Made by a program: the position numbers and the translations under genes
The notes under the pieces: generated by a model
The model's database searches: none
Seen by the model: the letters and a program-made list of their open reading frames with translations, nothing else
What the model was told of the DNA's origin: nothing
In this document: piece by piece, positions 1 to 7,377 of the stretch
Layout: each line of letters begins with the position of its first letter
How positions within the stretch are numbered: position 1 is the first letter of the stretch
Source of the DNA: Acidobacteriaceae bacterium
GTDB taxonomy: Bacteria > Acidobacteriota > Terriglobia > Terriglobales > Acidobacteriaceae
DNA length: 11,607 nt
NCBI GenBank assembly: GCA_003139975.1
Contig: PLHN01000362.1
Span: 352-11,958 of the forward strand
Reading direction: 5' to 3'

Positions 1-459
1 GAGGTATGCGAGGAAACTGCCGAGCAGTAGCAGCGACATCAGCAAGTCGTTCACAGAGGAGAGCCAGGCTACGTTTTCCACGTGGACTGGATGCAGTCCG
101 AAGAGGATGGCAGCAACAGCGGCCGTATTGCGATTGCCCGCTAGCCTTTTGACGGCCGCAAAGACGAGGTACGTCATCAGGACATTGGCTGCGAGCATGG
201 CAAAGTGCCATCCCGCTGGATTCAGGCCAAAAACGGCGTAGTTGAGGCGCGTCCACAGGGCCGTTACTGGCCGGTAAAAGGTCGCGCCCGGGAAACCCGC
301 GACTCTGTTTGAAGCGCCAGGAATAAGGCTATGAACCACATCGTGCCAGGAACGAATCGCGGCATTGTCCACGATCACGGGCTTGTCGTCATACACGAAG
401 CCGAACGTCAGGGTCCCCAGATACGCGATGAACGTAAGAGCACAGACCAACACTTCCAT
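1..459 (-). CDS. GT-C / TMTC-like membrane glycosyltransferase-type protein, N-terminal part (cut by left edge)
   Basis: The minus strand is open from a stop at 609-607 to the left edge, and its translation is clearly that of a polytopic membrane protein. From the ATG at 459 it has a hydrophobic first helix (about residues 2-20) followed by FVYDD (21-25). This acidic pair after the first helix is typical of GT-C/PMT-like transferases, where it is proposed to be catalytic. FYRPVTALW lies near residues 61-69, then hydrophobic helices at about 84-103 and 113-125. HPVHVENVAWLSS (123-135) matches the signature of TMTC-like proteins, which usually carry C-terminal TPR repeats; those would lie outside the window. 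The likely role is sugar transfer from a lipid-linked donor in the cytoplasmic membrane, inferred from family only. The start is uncertain: GTG 462, TTG 480, GTG 501 and GTG 522 are in frame, and none has a convincing ribosome binding site. It may be co-transcribed with the 115-residue protein just upstream. Confidence 0.8.
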   Translation of the reverse strand, partial: MEVLVCALTFIAYLGTLTFGFVYDDKPVIVDNAAIRSWHDVVHSLIPGASNRVAGFPGATFYRPVTALWTRLNYAVFGLNPAGWHFAMLAANVLMTYLVFAAVKRLAGNRNTAAVAAILFGLHPVHVENVAWLSSVNDLLMSLLLLGSFLAYL

Positions 460-684
460 CACGCCGTTCTTTTCGAGCAACTGCGTGACGCTTGGGTTCA
501 CCCGCTGACCGGAGGGCTGCACAAGATCGAGTATAGGGAGATTCTGCTTCTGTTGACCCTTAAAAGCGGCCTGCCTGGTTACATCTGTTACTAGCGTTTC
601 CAGGCTCTATTAGCGATTCAAGGATCGGAAATCGCGCTTCGATCTGGAGTTTTAGCGGTGAGTTTCTGGGATTGGGTTTTTGGA

Positions 685-1032
685 TCAGGCCGCGCGCTCC
701 AGACCATCCTGAGCGGCTAAGCCCGGAGTTTCATCACCTTGTCCGCCGATCAATAATCCATCGGAGCCAGACGGGGCATGCTGGCGTTCGACTCTGCCAA
801 TGACGGGGCGATCATGCTCGGCGATCGCGGACTTCGCAACAAATCTGTTCTCGTTCGCGAGGCGATCGATTAACCGCAGTTCACTGGGGCGCAAAACCTG
901 CTGCGGGAGCGACAGGAAGTGCCGGAACGTCCACAGCAAGCGCACGCGTTCGAAGAAATTCAAGTCGAGGAAACGGGGACCGATTGGGGTCTCCAATTCG
1001 AGCACTCCACCGAAAAGTTTTTCCATCCACAT
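685..1032 (-). CDS. Conserved hypothetical protein of acidobacterial type (115 aa)
   Basis: I do not know a function for this gene. The first half looks conserved: a short lead-in with LETPIGPRFLDLNFFERV, then LLWTFRHFLSLPQQVL and SELRLIDRL at about residues 29-58. The pattern 'LLW-FR-F-LPQQVL…RLIDRL' is one I associate with small uncharacterised acidobacterial proteins, often met beside unrelated genes; this is recall, not a search. The second half (about 60-115) is polar, Gly/Asp-rich and probably disordered. There is no signal peptide or clear transmembrane segment, so a cytoplasmic location is likely. I chose ATG 1032 because AGGT stands 8 bases upstream. GTG 1050 (121 aa) and ATG 1026 are alternatives without a better ribosome binding site. 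A candidate promoter with a palindrome in its spacer lies just upstream. Confidence 0.6.
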   Translation of the reverse strand: MWMEKLFGGVLELETPIGPRFLDLNFFERVRLLWTFRHFLSLPQQVLRPSELRLIDRLANENRFVAKSAIAEHDRPVIGRVERQHAPSGSDGLLIGGQGDETPGLAAQDGLERAA

Positions 1033-1098
1033 CGAGAAGTACCTGGGCACACGAACAAAATTCGGTTGCTCTGATTTTAGTTTGTTTTAAGAGGGGCC

Positions 1099-1127
1099 AT
1101 TATTGCACCAACTCTGGTGCTTGGGAA
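1099..1127 (-). promoter_or_regulatory. Candidate promoter with palindromic spacer for the 115-aa gene
   Basis: Reading leftward, TTCCCA (1127-1122; 4 of 6 to TTGACA) is followed after 17 bases by AATAAT (1104-1099; 5 of 6 to TATAAT), about 65 bases before ATG 1032. The spacer holds a perfect inverted repeat, GCACCA-ACTC-TGGTGC (1105-1120), placed as an operator would be. The hexamers are seen in the sequence. Promoter activity and repression are inferred. Confidence 0.3.
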
Positions 1128-1214
1128 GGCCGTTTGTGCATGCCGACGCAGATTTTTTTGCGGGTTGCTCAAGTTGAGAAAAACGTCCCTGAGGCATTCG
1201 CGCGAACCGCGATG

Positions 1215-1544
1215 TCAGGTTAGTTCGGGCAGTTGATCTATGCGGTCGAGCGTTGCGGCGATGCCAATGCCTTTGCCATCGGACTGTTCCACGCGGACAA
1301 CCGATGCCTGGCACAGCGTCCAACCTCCCGAACCCAGGCCTAACTCTTGGGGCAGCATAACTACCAGTTCGAGCTTTGCTCCCGGCTCGATAGCAGATTC
1401 GGAATAGAGGAAGATTCCCGAGGAACTCAAGTCGCGAGTCAGGGCCGATTGCTCGGAGCCTTCGGCGTCTTTGGGGCGAACTTTGACGGGCACTTGGATG
1501 GGAGTGCGCTTTTGGGATCGTCGCTCGCGTAGATTTGGGGTCAT
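1215..1544 (-). CDS. PilZ domain protein (c-di-GMP receptor)
   Basis: This is a 109-residue, single-domain protein that fits the usual size of a stand-alone PilZ domain. It carries both parts of the c-di-GMP binding signature: R9-S-Q-K-R13 (RxxxR) near the N-terminus and D38-L-S-S-S-G43 (D/NxSxxG) at the start of the beta-barrel. Later strands are visible as KLELVVMLP (57-65) and ASVVRVE (80-86). Family knowledge says such proteins bind c-di-GMP and act as adaptors in motility, exopolysaccharide or secretion control. The partner here cannot be read from the sequence. The nearest genes are a hypothetical protein downstream and the large receptor, which ends upstream at its own terminator. There is no signal peptide, so it is cytoplasmic. 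ATG 1544 is the only good start. Its ribosome binding site is weak (GGCGAG about 13 bases upstream). A long leader of about 140 bases precedes it if the TATAAT at 1690-1685 is its promoter. Confidence 0.88.
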   Translation of the reverse strand: MTPNLRERRSQKRTPIQVPVKVRPKDAEGSEQSALTRDLSSSGIFLYSESAIEPGAKLELVVMLPQELGLGSGGWTLCQASVVRVEQSDGKGIGIAATLDRIDQLPELT

Positions 1545-1820
1545 GAGTTTTGCGTCTCGCCGGTTTGTTTCCTTTGTGTTTACTGGTTAGTACTGAGACC
1601 CCTCCCTTAAGTGGTCCTTTAGAATCAGAGATTTAGCGATGATTCCCGCCAGATCTTTGAAGAATAAAGACTTATCAGCAAAGCATTATAAATAAATCAC
1701 TTAACACTCTTTTGCGCGTCTAGATCCATCTTCTCGAGCGACATCCGTTCTAAACGCCGAAATTGCGTTAGGGCGTCGTCGGAGGGATTGTAACAGGGCG
1801 GTCAAGCAAGCCGGTGGAAC
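1545..1820. other. Non-coding stretch between the PilZ gene and the receptor terminator
   Basis: I see no convincing gene in this stretch of about 280 bases. Contents noticed: a likely minus-strand -10 box for the PilZ gene (1685-1690); a short minus-strand open frame of about 34 codons ending at 1697, whose last 15 codons after an ATG read MSLEKMDLDAQKSVK; and a 14-base word (1692-1705) that recurs inverted at 5507-5520 upstream of the receptor. The base composition is clearly richer in A+T than the flanking genes. Confidence 0.6.
1685..1690 (-). promoter_or_regulatory. Candidate -10 box for the PilZ gene
   Basis: A perfect TATAAT reads leftward about 140 bases before the PilZ ATG, in an A+T-rich stretch. 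No good -35 hexamer stands 16-18 bases upstream, so the promoter would be weak or activator-dependent. This is inferred from sequence only. Confidence 0.3.
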
Positions 1821-1855
1821 AAAAAAGGCTCCTCTCGCACGAGGCGAGAGGAGCC
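1821..1855 (-). terminator. Rho-independent terminator of the TonB-dependent receptor gene
   Basis: A perfect 11-bp stem, GGCTCCTCTCG (1827-1837) with CGAGAGGAGCC (1845-1855), has a 7-base loop. On the minus strand it is followed directly by six T residues (complement of 1821-1826). It lies 20 bases beyond the receptor stop codon. Stem, loop and T tract are all in the right order for leftward transcription only. Confidence 0.92.
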
Positions 1856-1875
1856 AAGGGTTGGTGTTGCGAAAA

Positions 1876-4800
1876 CTAGAAGCTGAACTTGACGGCTAGC
1901 TGGATGCCGCGCGGGCCTCCGCCGCCAAGGAACGGGTTGCCGATGCCGACGTCGCCGGTGGCGGTGATTTGGTAGCCACCGTTACCGACTTCGCGCCCTG
2001 GGGCGCCGGCCACGAAGCCTGGCAAGCCGCTCACGTAGTTGGCGGCCGGGTCGGCGATGAAGCTCGGCAGCAGTGGACTCGAGAAGTTGGGATGATTCAA
2101 AATGTTGAAGAACTCGGCGCGCGCCTGGACCTTCACACGTTCTGAGATGGCGGTATCTTTGTAGAGAGCAATGTCCCACTGCTTGTAGGTGGGACCTACA
2201 AGCGAATTGCGCCCTAGATTCCCGTAGTGGCGGGTGCCGGGCACACAGTCTGACGCGAAGCCCGAAATAGTTCCGTTGTTTTCGCAGGGCATGGCAAAGG
2301 CCGACAGGTCCAGGTAGTTGGATGGATCGTGCCGGTGGTAAACGATAGGGCCAACTACGTCGGGCCGGTCATAGCCTTCACCGCCTCCACTGTAGTCGTC
2401 CTCGGCGTTGTAGTTCAGCGTGAACGGCTGACCGCTTTGTAGTGAGACGGTACTGTCGAACCCCCAACCGTTTTTCAGGCGCTGCATGTTCCCGCCCTGG
2501 TTTGGCAGTACGTAACCAAAGACCCATGTCAGGCGATGAGGAATGTTAAAGTTCGACGGTCCATATTCGCGCTGCGGGTTGTTGCTGTCTTGAGGCTGGG
2601 CCGCGTTGACGACGAAGTCCTCCAGGTCGCTGGAGTTGTCGAGCGACTTGGACCAAACGTAGTTGACGACCGACGTAATGCCGCGCCAGCCGTTGATCTT
2701 AAAGCTGGCTTGGAGCGAATTGTAGTTGGATTTTCCGGTGGACTTTTCCTGGAAGACGTAGATTGCGCCCTCCTGAGTAAATGCGCCCGCGCTGTAGGGA
2801 GAGCTGAATGGGCGCGGAACGCTAAAGTCATTGATTGACCCCGCGGCGCAACCCGGCAGTGGTGTTGGTATTCCAGTGTCGCACTGGGTCACAATCGCGT
2901 TCGTCGGCTGGTTAATGTCGTAGAAGCGGAAAAGGCGGTGCCCCTGTGAGCCCACATAGCCCAATTGCAGCGTGGCCTTGCTAGTGATCTGCTGCTGGAT
3001 GTTGATGTTGTAGTTCTCCATGTAGGGCGTTTTAATATGCTGGTCGACACCGAAAATATCGCATTCGACCTCGATGCCGCAGCCAGAGGTTCCGTAGACG
3101 GGTTGCCCAGGTTGGATGCCGGAAGCAAGCGTCAGCGCGCTGGCCCCTGCGGCAGTGATGGGATCTGGTCCGAAGTTGCCATAGCCCGGACCCGGAGCGT
3201 AGTAGGCAGGATAAGGGAGATGGCCCAGAAACATGTCCTGAGAAAAGGCGTCATAGAAAAGACCGGCTCCAGCGCGAACCACGGTCCTGCTCTTGCCGGT
3301 TACATCCCAGGCGATGCTGGCACGCGGCGAAAAATTCTTATAGTACGGTTGATAGAGGGTATTCAGCCCGTTCGTGCCCACCTGAGTCAAAGCCCCGGCG
3401 CCGATATCGGTGGTTGGATCGAAGCTCGAGACCACATAATTGGCAAACAAGTTATTTTTCTCTTGGATCACGCCGTAATAATCCCAGCGCAGTCCGTAGT
3501 TGAGCGTGAGCCGCGTGTTCATGCGGAAGCTGTCTTGCAAATATAGGCCGTAGTTGTTTTCGAAAGTATGGCGAGCAGTTGAGCCGCCCGAATATTGGAG
3601 ACTTCCGAAGCCGCCTCCTTCGGGAATTCCCCCCAGAAAAGTCGTCAAGTTCGAGAATTTCAGGCGTCCACGGAAGTACTTCTGGAATTCCCCCTGCGTG
3701 ACGCTGGTGCGGCGGAATTCAAAACCCATTTTGATGTCGTGCTTTCCGATCTTCCAGGAAAAGCTGTCGACGAACTGATTGTTGGAGTCGACGCGGGTGC
3801 GGGGATCGCCTGAAGTTGAGCCGGGCTGGGCAAAGAAGCTGCTGGCACCCGTCGGTGTCACCGAAACCAGAGTAATAGGCAAGCCGGAGTCATGCGGACC
3901 GCCGCCCGAACAGTCCGCCAACGAGCTTCCGGCGCAGAGCCCGATGTTTTCATAGGGATGGAAACTCTGATCCTGAGGGAAAAAACCTTCGGCGAAGCGG
4001 TTCCAGCCGTAGCGCACCTCGTTCACCTTGTTGATGCCGATGGTGTGGACGTAGGAGAGAGCGACTAGCTGGACTCGGGTCGGCGTGATGGTGTTAAAGC
4101 CCGGAAGTTGTCCCCCTGAGGCGGTGAGGGCGAGCGGGAAGGACTGCGTGCTGTCACCGAAGAAATAGCGGCCGGTCAGAATATTGTTGGTGTTGAAATT
4201 GTGGTCAATCTTGGCGATCAGACTGCTCAGATTATTGTACGAAGGGGTGACCAGCGAAGCGTCGGGGCCCAAAGGGCATCCAGCATCTTCCCCCGCGCCA
4301 GGGGTCGGGCTAGTGAGTCCGGGCCCGTAGGTTCCTGGAATATTTGGCGCTGGCCAGAACTTGAGCATCTGCTGGGTAACGGTGCTGGCTGAGGTTCCCA
4401 GGGCTGCGAGGTCAACTGCGACTTGGGCAGGATCAGGCACGCACGCCAGGGTTACAGTTCCGACCGACTCGCGTTGGCCTTCGTAATCCATGAAGAAAAA
4501 GGTCTTGTTCTTGACAATGGGGCCGCCGAAGGCGCCGCCGAACTGATTGTTATGGAAAGGCGCACGCTGCGACACGCTATCGAAATAATTGCGCGCATCG
4601 AGGGCGTCGTTGCGGAAATACTCGAAAGCTTCTCCGTGCCAGTTATTCGAGCCGCTCTTGGTAACGATGTTAACGACGGCTCCGGCATTGCGGCCGTACT
4701 CGGGCTGGAAGTTGGAGAGTACCTTCATCTCGTCCACGGCTCCGATCGGCAGGATGGCCGATGGCACCGCGAACACGCCGCCCTGGTTAATGGCGGGATC

Positions 4801-5406
4801 GTTGCGGTAGCCGTCGTTCATGTCGGTGCCGTCGAGCAGATAGTTATTAGAGCGGCCGCGTGCGCCGTTCATGGAGAACTCGCCGAATGAACCTGGCGAA
4901 TCTGTGATCTGATCTGGGGAACCGGCGACGCCAGGATTGAGAAAGATGAGCTTGGTGTAGTCGCGGCCGTTAATGGGGAGATCCTCTACAGCCTGACTGG
5001 TGAGCACGCCGCCAAGGTCGTTGGACGTGGTTTCGATCTGGGGAAGGTCGCCGCCGGAGACTTCGACCGTCTGGGTCACTTGGCCCACTTTGAGCTGAAC
5101 ATCGACGCGACGTTCGGTGGCGACGTCGACTGCAACGTCGCTGGTGACTGAGGTCTGAAAGCCACTTTGGGTTACGGCGACCGAGTAGGTGCCGATGGGC
5201 AGCTCGGAAATGGTGTAGCTGCCGCTGGCGCTGGTGGTTACTGTGCGCTCCAGACCGGTGGCGGTGTTGCGCACTTTGACCGTGGCCCCGGCGACCACAT
5301 TGCCGGAGGGATCGGTGACGGTTCCGAGGATGGTTCCGCGAAAGGTTTGAGCTGCGAGGATGGAGGACAACAAGAAGATGCAGATCAATACGAGGCGTAA
5401 TTTCAT
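1876..5406 (-). CDS. TonB-dependent receptor, Oar-like, with carboxypeptidase-regulatory-like N-terminal domain
   Basis: This 1176-residue outer-membrane protein has a signal peptide (1-19, cut near AAQ) and a carboxypeptidase-regulatory-like beta-sandwich at about 22-105 (GTVTDPSGNVVAGATVKV … GSYTISELPIGTYSVAV). A plug domain follows at about 115-250, including ETTSNDLGGVLTSQAVEDLP, INGRDY, NGARGRSNNYLLDGTD and YGRNAGAVVNIVTKSGSN. A large beta-barrel runs from about 255 to the end, finishing in VKFSF; a C-terminal Phe is the usual outer-membrane assembly signal. It resembles the Oar-type receptors that are numerous in acidobacteria. The substrate is unknown, and no SusD-like lipoprotein is adjacent. 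Ten cysteines in the mature chain fall into closely spaced pairs in likely surface loops. The start is firm: AAGGAG stands 7-8 bases before ATG 5406. It has its own promoter in the 5' gap and its own terminator at 1821-1855, so it is probably monocistronic. Confidence 0.95.
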   Translation of the reverse strand: MKLRLVLICIFLLSSILAAQTFRGTILGTVTDPSGNVVAGATVKVRNTATGLERTVTTSASGSYTISELPIGTYSVAVTQSGFQTSVTSDVAVDVATERRVDVQLKVGQVTQTVEVSGGDLPQIETTSNDLGGVLTSQAVEDLPINGRDYTKLIFLNPGVAGSPDQITDSPGSFGEFSMNGARGRSNNYLLDGTDMNDGYRNDPAINQGGVFAVPSAILPIGAVDEMKVLSNFQPEYGRNAGAVVNIVTKSGSNNWHGEAFEYFRNDALDARNYFDSVSQRAPFHNNQFGGAFGGPIVKNKTFFFMDYEGQRESVGTVTLACVPDPAQVAVDLAALGTSASTVTQQMLKFWPAPNIPGTYGPGLTSPTPGAGEDAGCPLGPDASLVTPSYNNLSSLIAKIDHNFNTNNILTGRYFFGDSTQSFPLALTASGGQLPGFNTITPTRVQLVALSYVHTIGINKVNEVRYGWNRFAEGFFPQDQSFHPYENIGLCAGSSLADCSGGGPHDSGLPITLVSVTPTGASSFFAQPGSTSGDPRTRVDSNNQFVDSFSWKIGKHDIKMGFEFRRTSVTQGEFQKYFRGRLKFSNLTTFLGGIPEGGGFGSLQYSGGSTARHTFENNYGLYLQDSFRMNTRLTLNYGLRWDYYGVIQEKNNLFANYVVSSFDPTTDIGAGALTQVGTNGLNTLYQPYYKNFSPRASIAWDVTGKSRTVVRAGAGLFYDAFSQDMFLGHLPYPAYYAPGPGYGNFGPDPITAAGASALTLASGIQPGQPVYGTSGCGIEVECDIFGVDQHIKTPYMENYNINIQQQITSKATLQLGYVGSQGHRLFRFYDINQPTNAIVTQCDTGIPTPLPGCAAGSINDFSVPRPFSSPYSAGAFTQEGAIYVFQEKSTGKSNYNSLQASFKINGWRGITSVVNYVWSKSLDNSSDLEDFVVNAAQPQDSNNPQREYGPSNFNIPHRLTWVFGYVLPNQGGNMQRLKNGWGFDSTVSLQSGQPFTLNYNAEDDYSGGGEGYDRPDVVGPIVYHRHDPSNYLDLSAFAMPCENNGTISGFASDCVPGTRHYGNLGRNSLVGPTYKQWDIALYKDTAISERVKVQARAEFFNILNHPNFSSPLLPSFIADPAANYVSGLPGFVAGAPGREVGNGGYQITATGDVGIGNPFLGGGGPRGIQLAVKFSF

Positions 5407-5483
5407 ATCCAGGCTCCTTCTGTCTCGCTATGCAATCAGCGTTTCGCGCGCACAGAAAACACGCTCAATTTTAAGATTTGCGC

Positions 5484-5511
5484 ATTATAGACGACTGAAG
5501 GCAGAAGTTAA
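5484..5511 (-). promoter_or_regulatory. Promoter of the TonB-dependent receptor gene
   Basis: Reading leftward, TTAACT (5511-5506; 4 of 6 to TTGACA) is followed after 16 bases by a perfect TATAAT (5489-5484). The -10 box lies about 77 bases before ATG 5406. The -35 box overlaps a 14-base word that recurs inverted at 1692-1705. This is a good sigma-70-type match and implies that the receptor can be transcribed independently of the upstream gene pair. Confidence 0.6.
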
Positions 5512-5561
5512 GTGATTTATGGGCAGAAGAGATTCGGTCTGGCTTTTGGGGAACTCAGGCT

Positions 5562-5578
5562 GGCACACACGATGTGCC
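5562..5578 (-). other. Short hairpin downstream of the barrel gene
   Basis: A perfect 6-bp inverted repeat, GGCACA-CACGA-TGTGCC, lies 15 bases beyond the stop codon of the beta-barrel gene. There is no T tract on the minus strand after it, so it is not a standard intrinsic terminator. It could be a weak or rho-assisted end, or chance. Confidence 0.3.
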
Positions 5579-5593
5579 CGTCCCCGGCGAGGG

Positions 5594-7318
5594 TTAGAAA
5601 CTGAAAGCTAAGCCGCCGCGCACGGCGCGCGCGGACTGCACGAGGTAGACGGTGTGGCCGTCCTGCGCGAGGACGGGAACGTAGCCTTGGGCGAGGAGGT
5701 TGCGGAGATCGATGAGGAGCTCCAGGTGTCCGGCGAGGAAGCTGGAAGGGATCGGCTGGCGGAAGAAGAAATTGAGATAAGGATCGGCCTGGCCCGGCGA
5801 GGTGTTGAACAGATCAACCGGAGTCAGGATATGGCCGCCCGTGTAGCGGTAGGAAGCGGTCCAGTGCGTTTTGGATTTGGGCACGGTTCCGCTGAACTTG
5901 GCGGCGACGGCCTGGCGGGTCTCGGTGCGGATAAAGTCGCGGGCATCCTCGATCTGAATGTCGGGACGCGAGAGATCGAGCACGCCGCCGTACGCGTAAT
6001 CGAGGGTGGCAGTCAGGTCGGACAGAAGCTTGCGCTGCAGAACCAGGCGCACGCCGCGGGTGGAGAAATCGTTGCCCTGGTAGTTGAAGGTGCCGGAATA
6101 AATGTCGGGAAGGATGTCTCCGGAATCGGTGGAGAGATCGCCGATGCCGGTGAGGACAGGATCGGCAATGGCGTCGGAGAAAACCGCGATTTGCATGTTG
6201 GTTCTGCCGACGCGCTGGGAGAGAGAGATTTCCTGGTGACGGGCGCGCTCAACGGCGGGCGAAAAATTGGTCATGCTCATGCGCGGGCCGGTGGCGCCGG
6301 GATCGGAAGAAGCCGGGTCGAGATGATCCCCGGAAAGATCTTCAGCGGCTGAACGGGGCACGGAACTTTGATACTGGTATTCGAAGACGGTATTCGGGGA
6401 GAGGTGGAGATCAGCCGAGCCGAAGGGCCGGAAGGAGCGAACGCGGCCGAGGAACTGAATGGTTTGCAGCTCGCTGCCGACGCTCAACTCGAGGCGGTCA
6501 CCCACAACGACACGGTCGGAGCTGGTGAGCGAGATGGCCTGGAGCGTGGCGGCGGGCATCGTATTGAGATCGGAAGAATTGAAGCGGAGCGCGGTGAGCG
6601 AGAAAGAGGGCTCCGAGAAGTTATTGAAGTGGCCGGTGTAGGTGGTGCGGAGCACGGCCGCGGGAATGCCAGCGCCGTCGGAACCGTAGCCCAGGTCTCC
6701 GTTGAGGCGGACAGTGCCGCTCGATAACAGGGAACGTTCGACGGAGAAGGCAGCGCTCATGTCGGCCGAATTGCCGAAACCTTCTCCGAGCGAGCCGCCG
6801 AGGAGCGCGAGGGATCCTTTTAAGTCGCCGGGATTCGCATGCTCAACCACCGCCGTGGTGCCGTCGGGGAGCACGCGCAAAACGGGTCGGTTGGAGATGG
6901 AACGCAAAGTCCATTTCCAGTCGTCCTGATCGGACTGCGTGGGCAAGGTGACGAGCTGGATGGCTTCGAACAGGTTGGTCATGGTGATGTTGACCATGAG
7001 GCTGGCCCCGGCGCGGATGCCAACCCTTTCGCGCAGGGTGGGAAGAAACGACGGAGCGCTGACCTTGACGCTGTAGAGTCCCGGCAGGAGTTTGGCGATG
7101 GAATAGAAGCCGCGATCGTTGGTAAAGGCTTTCACGGTTTGGGAGGCAGGCTGGAGTATTCCGGCGCTGAGCTGGGGCAAGAGTTCAACGACGGCCCCCA
7201 TTTGCGGAACACCACTGGAATCGCGGACGAAGCCGGAGATCGTGCCGGATTGAGAAGCAGACCAGGCCGGAAACGCCAAGAGCAGGACGGTCACGAGGAA
7301 CCCGAGCTTTTTGATCAT
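5594..7318 (-). CDS. Carboxypeptidase-regulatory-like domain protein with plug-less outer-membrane beta-barrel
   Basis: From ATG 7318 this protein has 574 residues. It has a classic signal peptide (1-22: KK, hydrophobic core, AWSASQ) and a carboxypeptidase-regulatory-like domain at about 25-112 (GTISGFVRDSSGVPQMGAVVE … GLYSVKVSAPSFLPT). A linker follows containing DDWKWTLRS (133-141) and RPVLRVLPDG. About 400 residues of alternating amphipathic strands come next, ending in GGLAFSF, a C-terminal Phe typical of outer-membrane barrels. No TonB plug signature is visible between domain and barrel, and there is no cysteine. The function is unknown; its architecture suggests a structural or docking barrel rather than an active TonB receptor. 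It begins 59 bases after the GWxTD gene on the same strand, so the two are probably co-transcribed. Start choice: TTG 7330 and GTG 7327 are in frame, but ATG 7318 gives the cleanest signal peptide. Its ribosome binding site is weak (GGTGGG). Confidence 0.82.
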   Translation of the reverse strand: MIKKLGFLVTVLLLAFPAWSASQSGTISGFVRDSSGVPQMGAVVELLPQLSAGILQPASQTVKAFTNDRGFYSIAKLLPGLYSVKVSAPSFLPTLRERVGIRAGASLMVNITMTNLFEAIQLVTLPTQSDQDDWKWTLRSISNRPVLRVLPDGTTAVVEHANPGDLKGSLALLGGSLGEGFGNSADMSAAFSVERSLLSSGTVRLNGDLGYGSDGAGIPAAVLRTTYTGHFNNFSEPSFSLTALRFNSSDLNTMPAATLQAISLTSSDRVVVGDRLELSVGSELQTIQFLGRVRSFRPFGSADLHLSPNTVFEYQYQSSVPRSAAEDLSGDHLDPASSDPGATGPRMSMTNFSPAVERARHQEISLSQRVGRTNMQIAVFSDAIADPVLTGIGDLSTDSGDILPDIYSGTFNYQGNDFSTRGVRLVLQRKLLSDLTATLDYAYGGVLDLSRPDIQIEDARDFIRTETRQAVAAKFSGTVPKSKTHWTASYRYTGGHILTPVDLFNTSPGQADPYLNFFFRQPIPSSFLAGHLELLIDLRNLLAQGYVPVLAQDGHTVYLVQSARAVRGGLAFSF

Positions 7319-7377
7319 CGCGCCCACCAACTTCTAGCGACGGACGAAGTGGGCCGCCGCTCCTTTGAACAGGCAGT

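Noticed and set aside
1087..1323. Minus-strand 78-codon frame overlapping the end of the PilZ gene
   Set aside because: It overlaps the PilZ coding region in another frame, and its Arg/His/Thr-rich translation shows no domain.
2965..3546. Plus-strand open frame of 193 codons inside the receptor gene
   Set aside because: It lies entirely antisense to a well-supported receptor with signal peptide, plug and barrel. Its translation has no recognisable domain, and G+C-rich genes often leave long antisense frames.
4423..4890. Plus-strand open frame of 155 codons antisense to the receptor plug region
   Set aside because: Val/Ala/Glu-rich composition typical of an antisense shadow; no ribosome binding site or family signature.
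5654..6352. Plus-strand open frame of 232 codons antisense to the beta-barrel gene
   Set aside because: Gly/Val/Glu/Arg-rich shadow sequence with no signal peptide, domain or plausible start context; the opposite strand has clear coding features.
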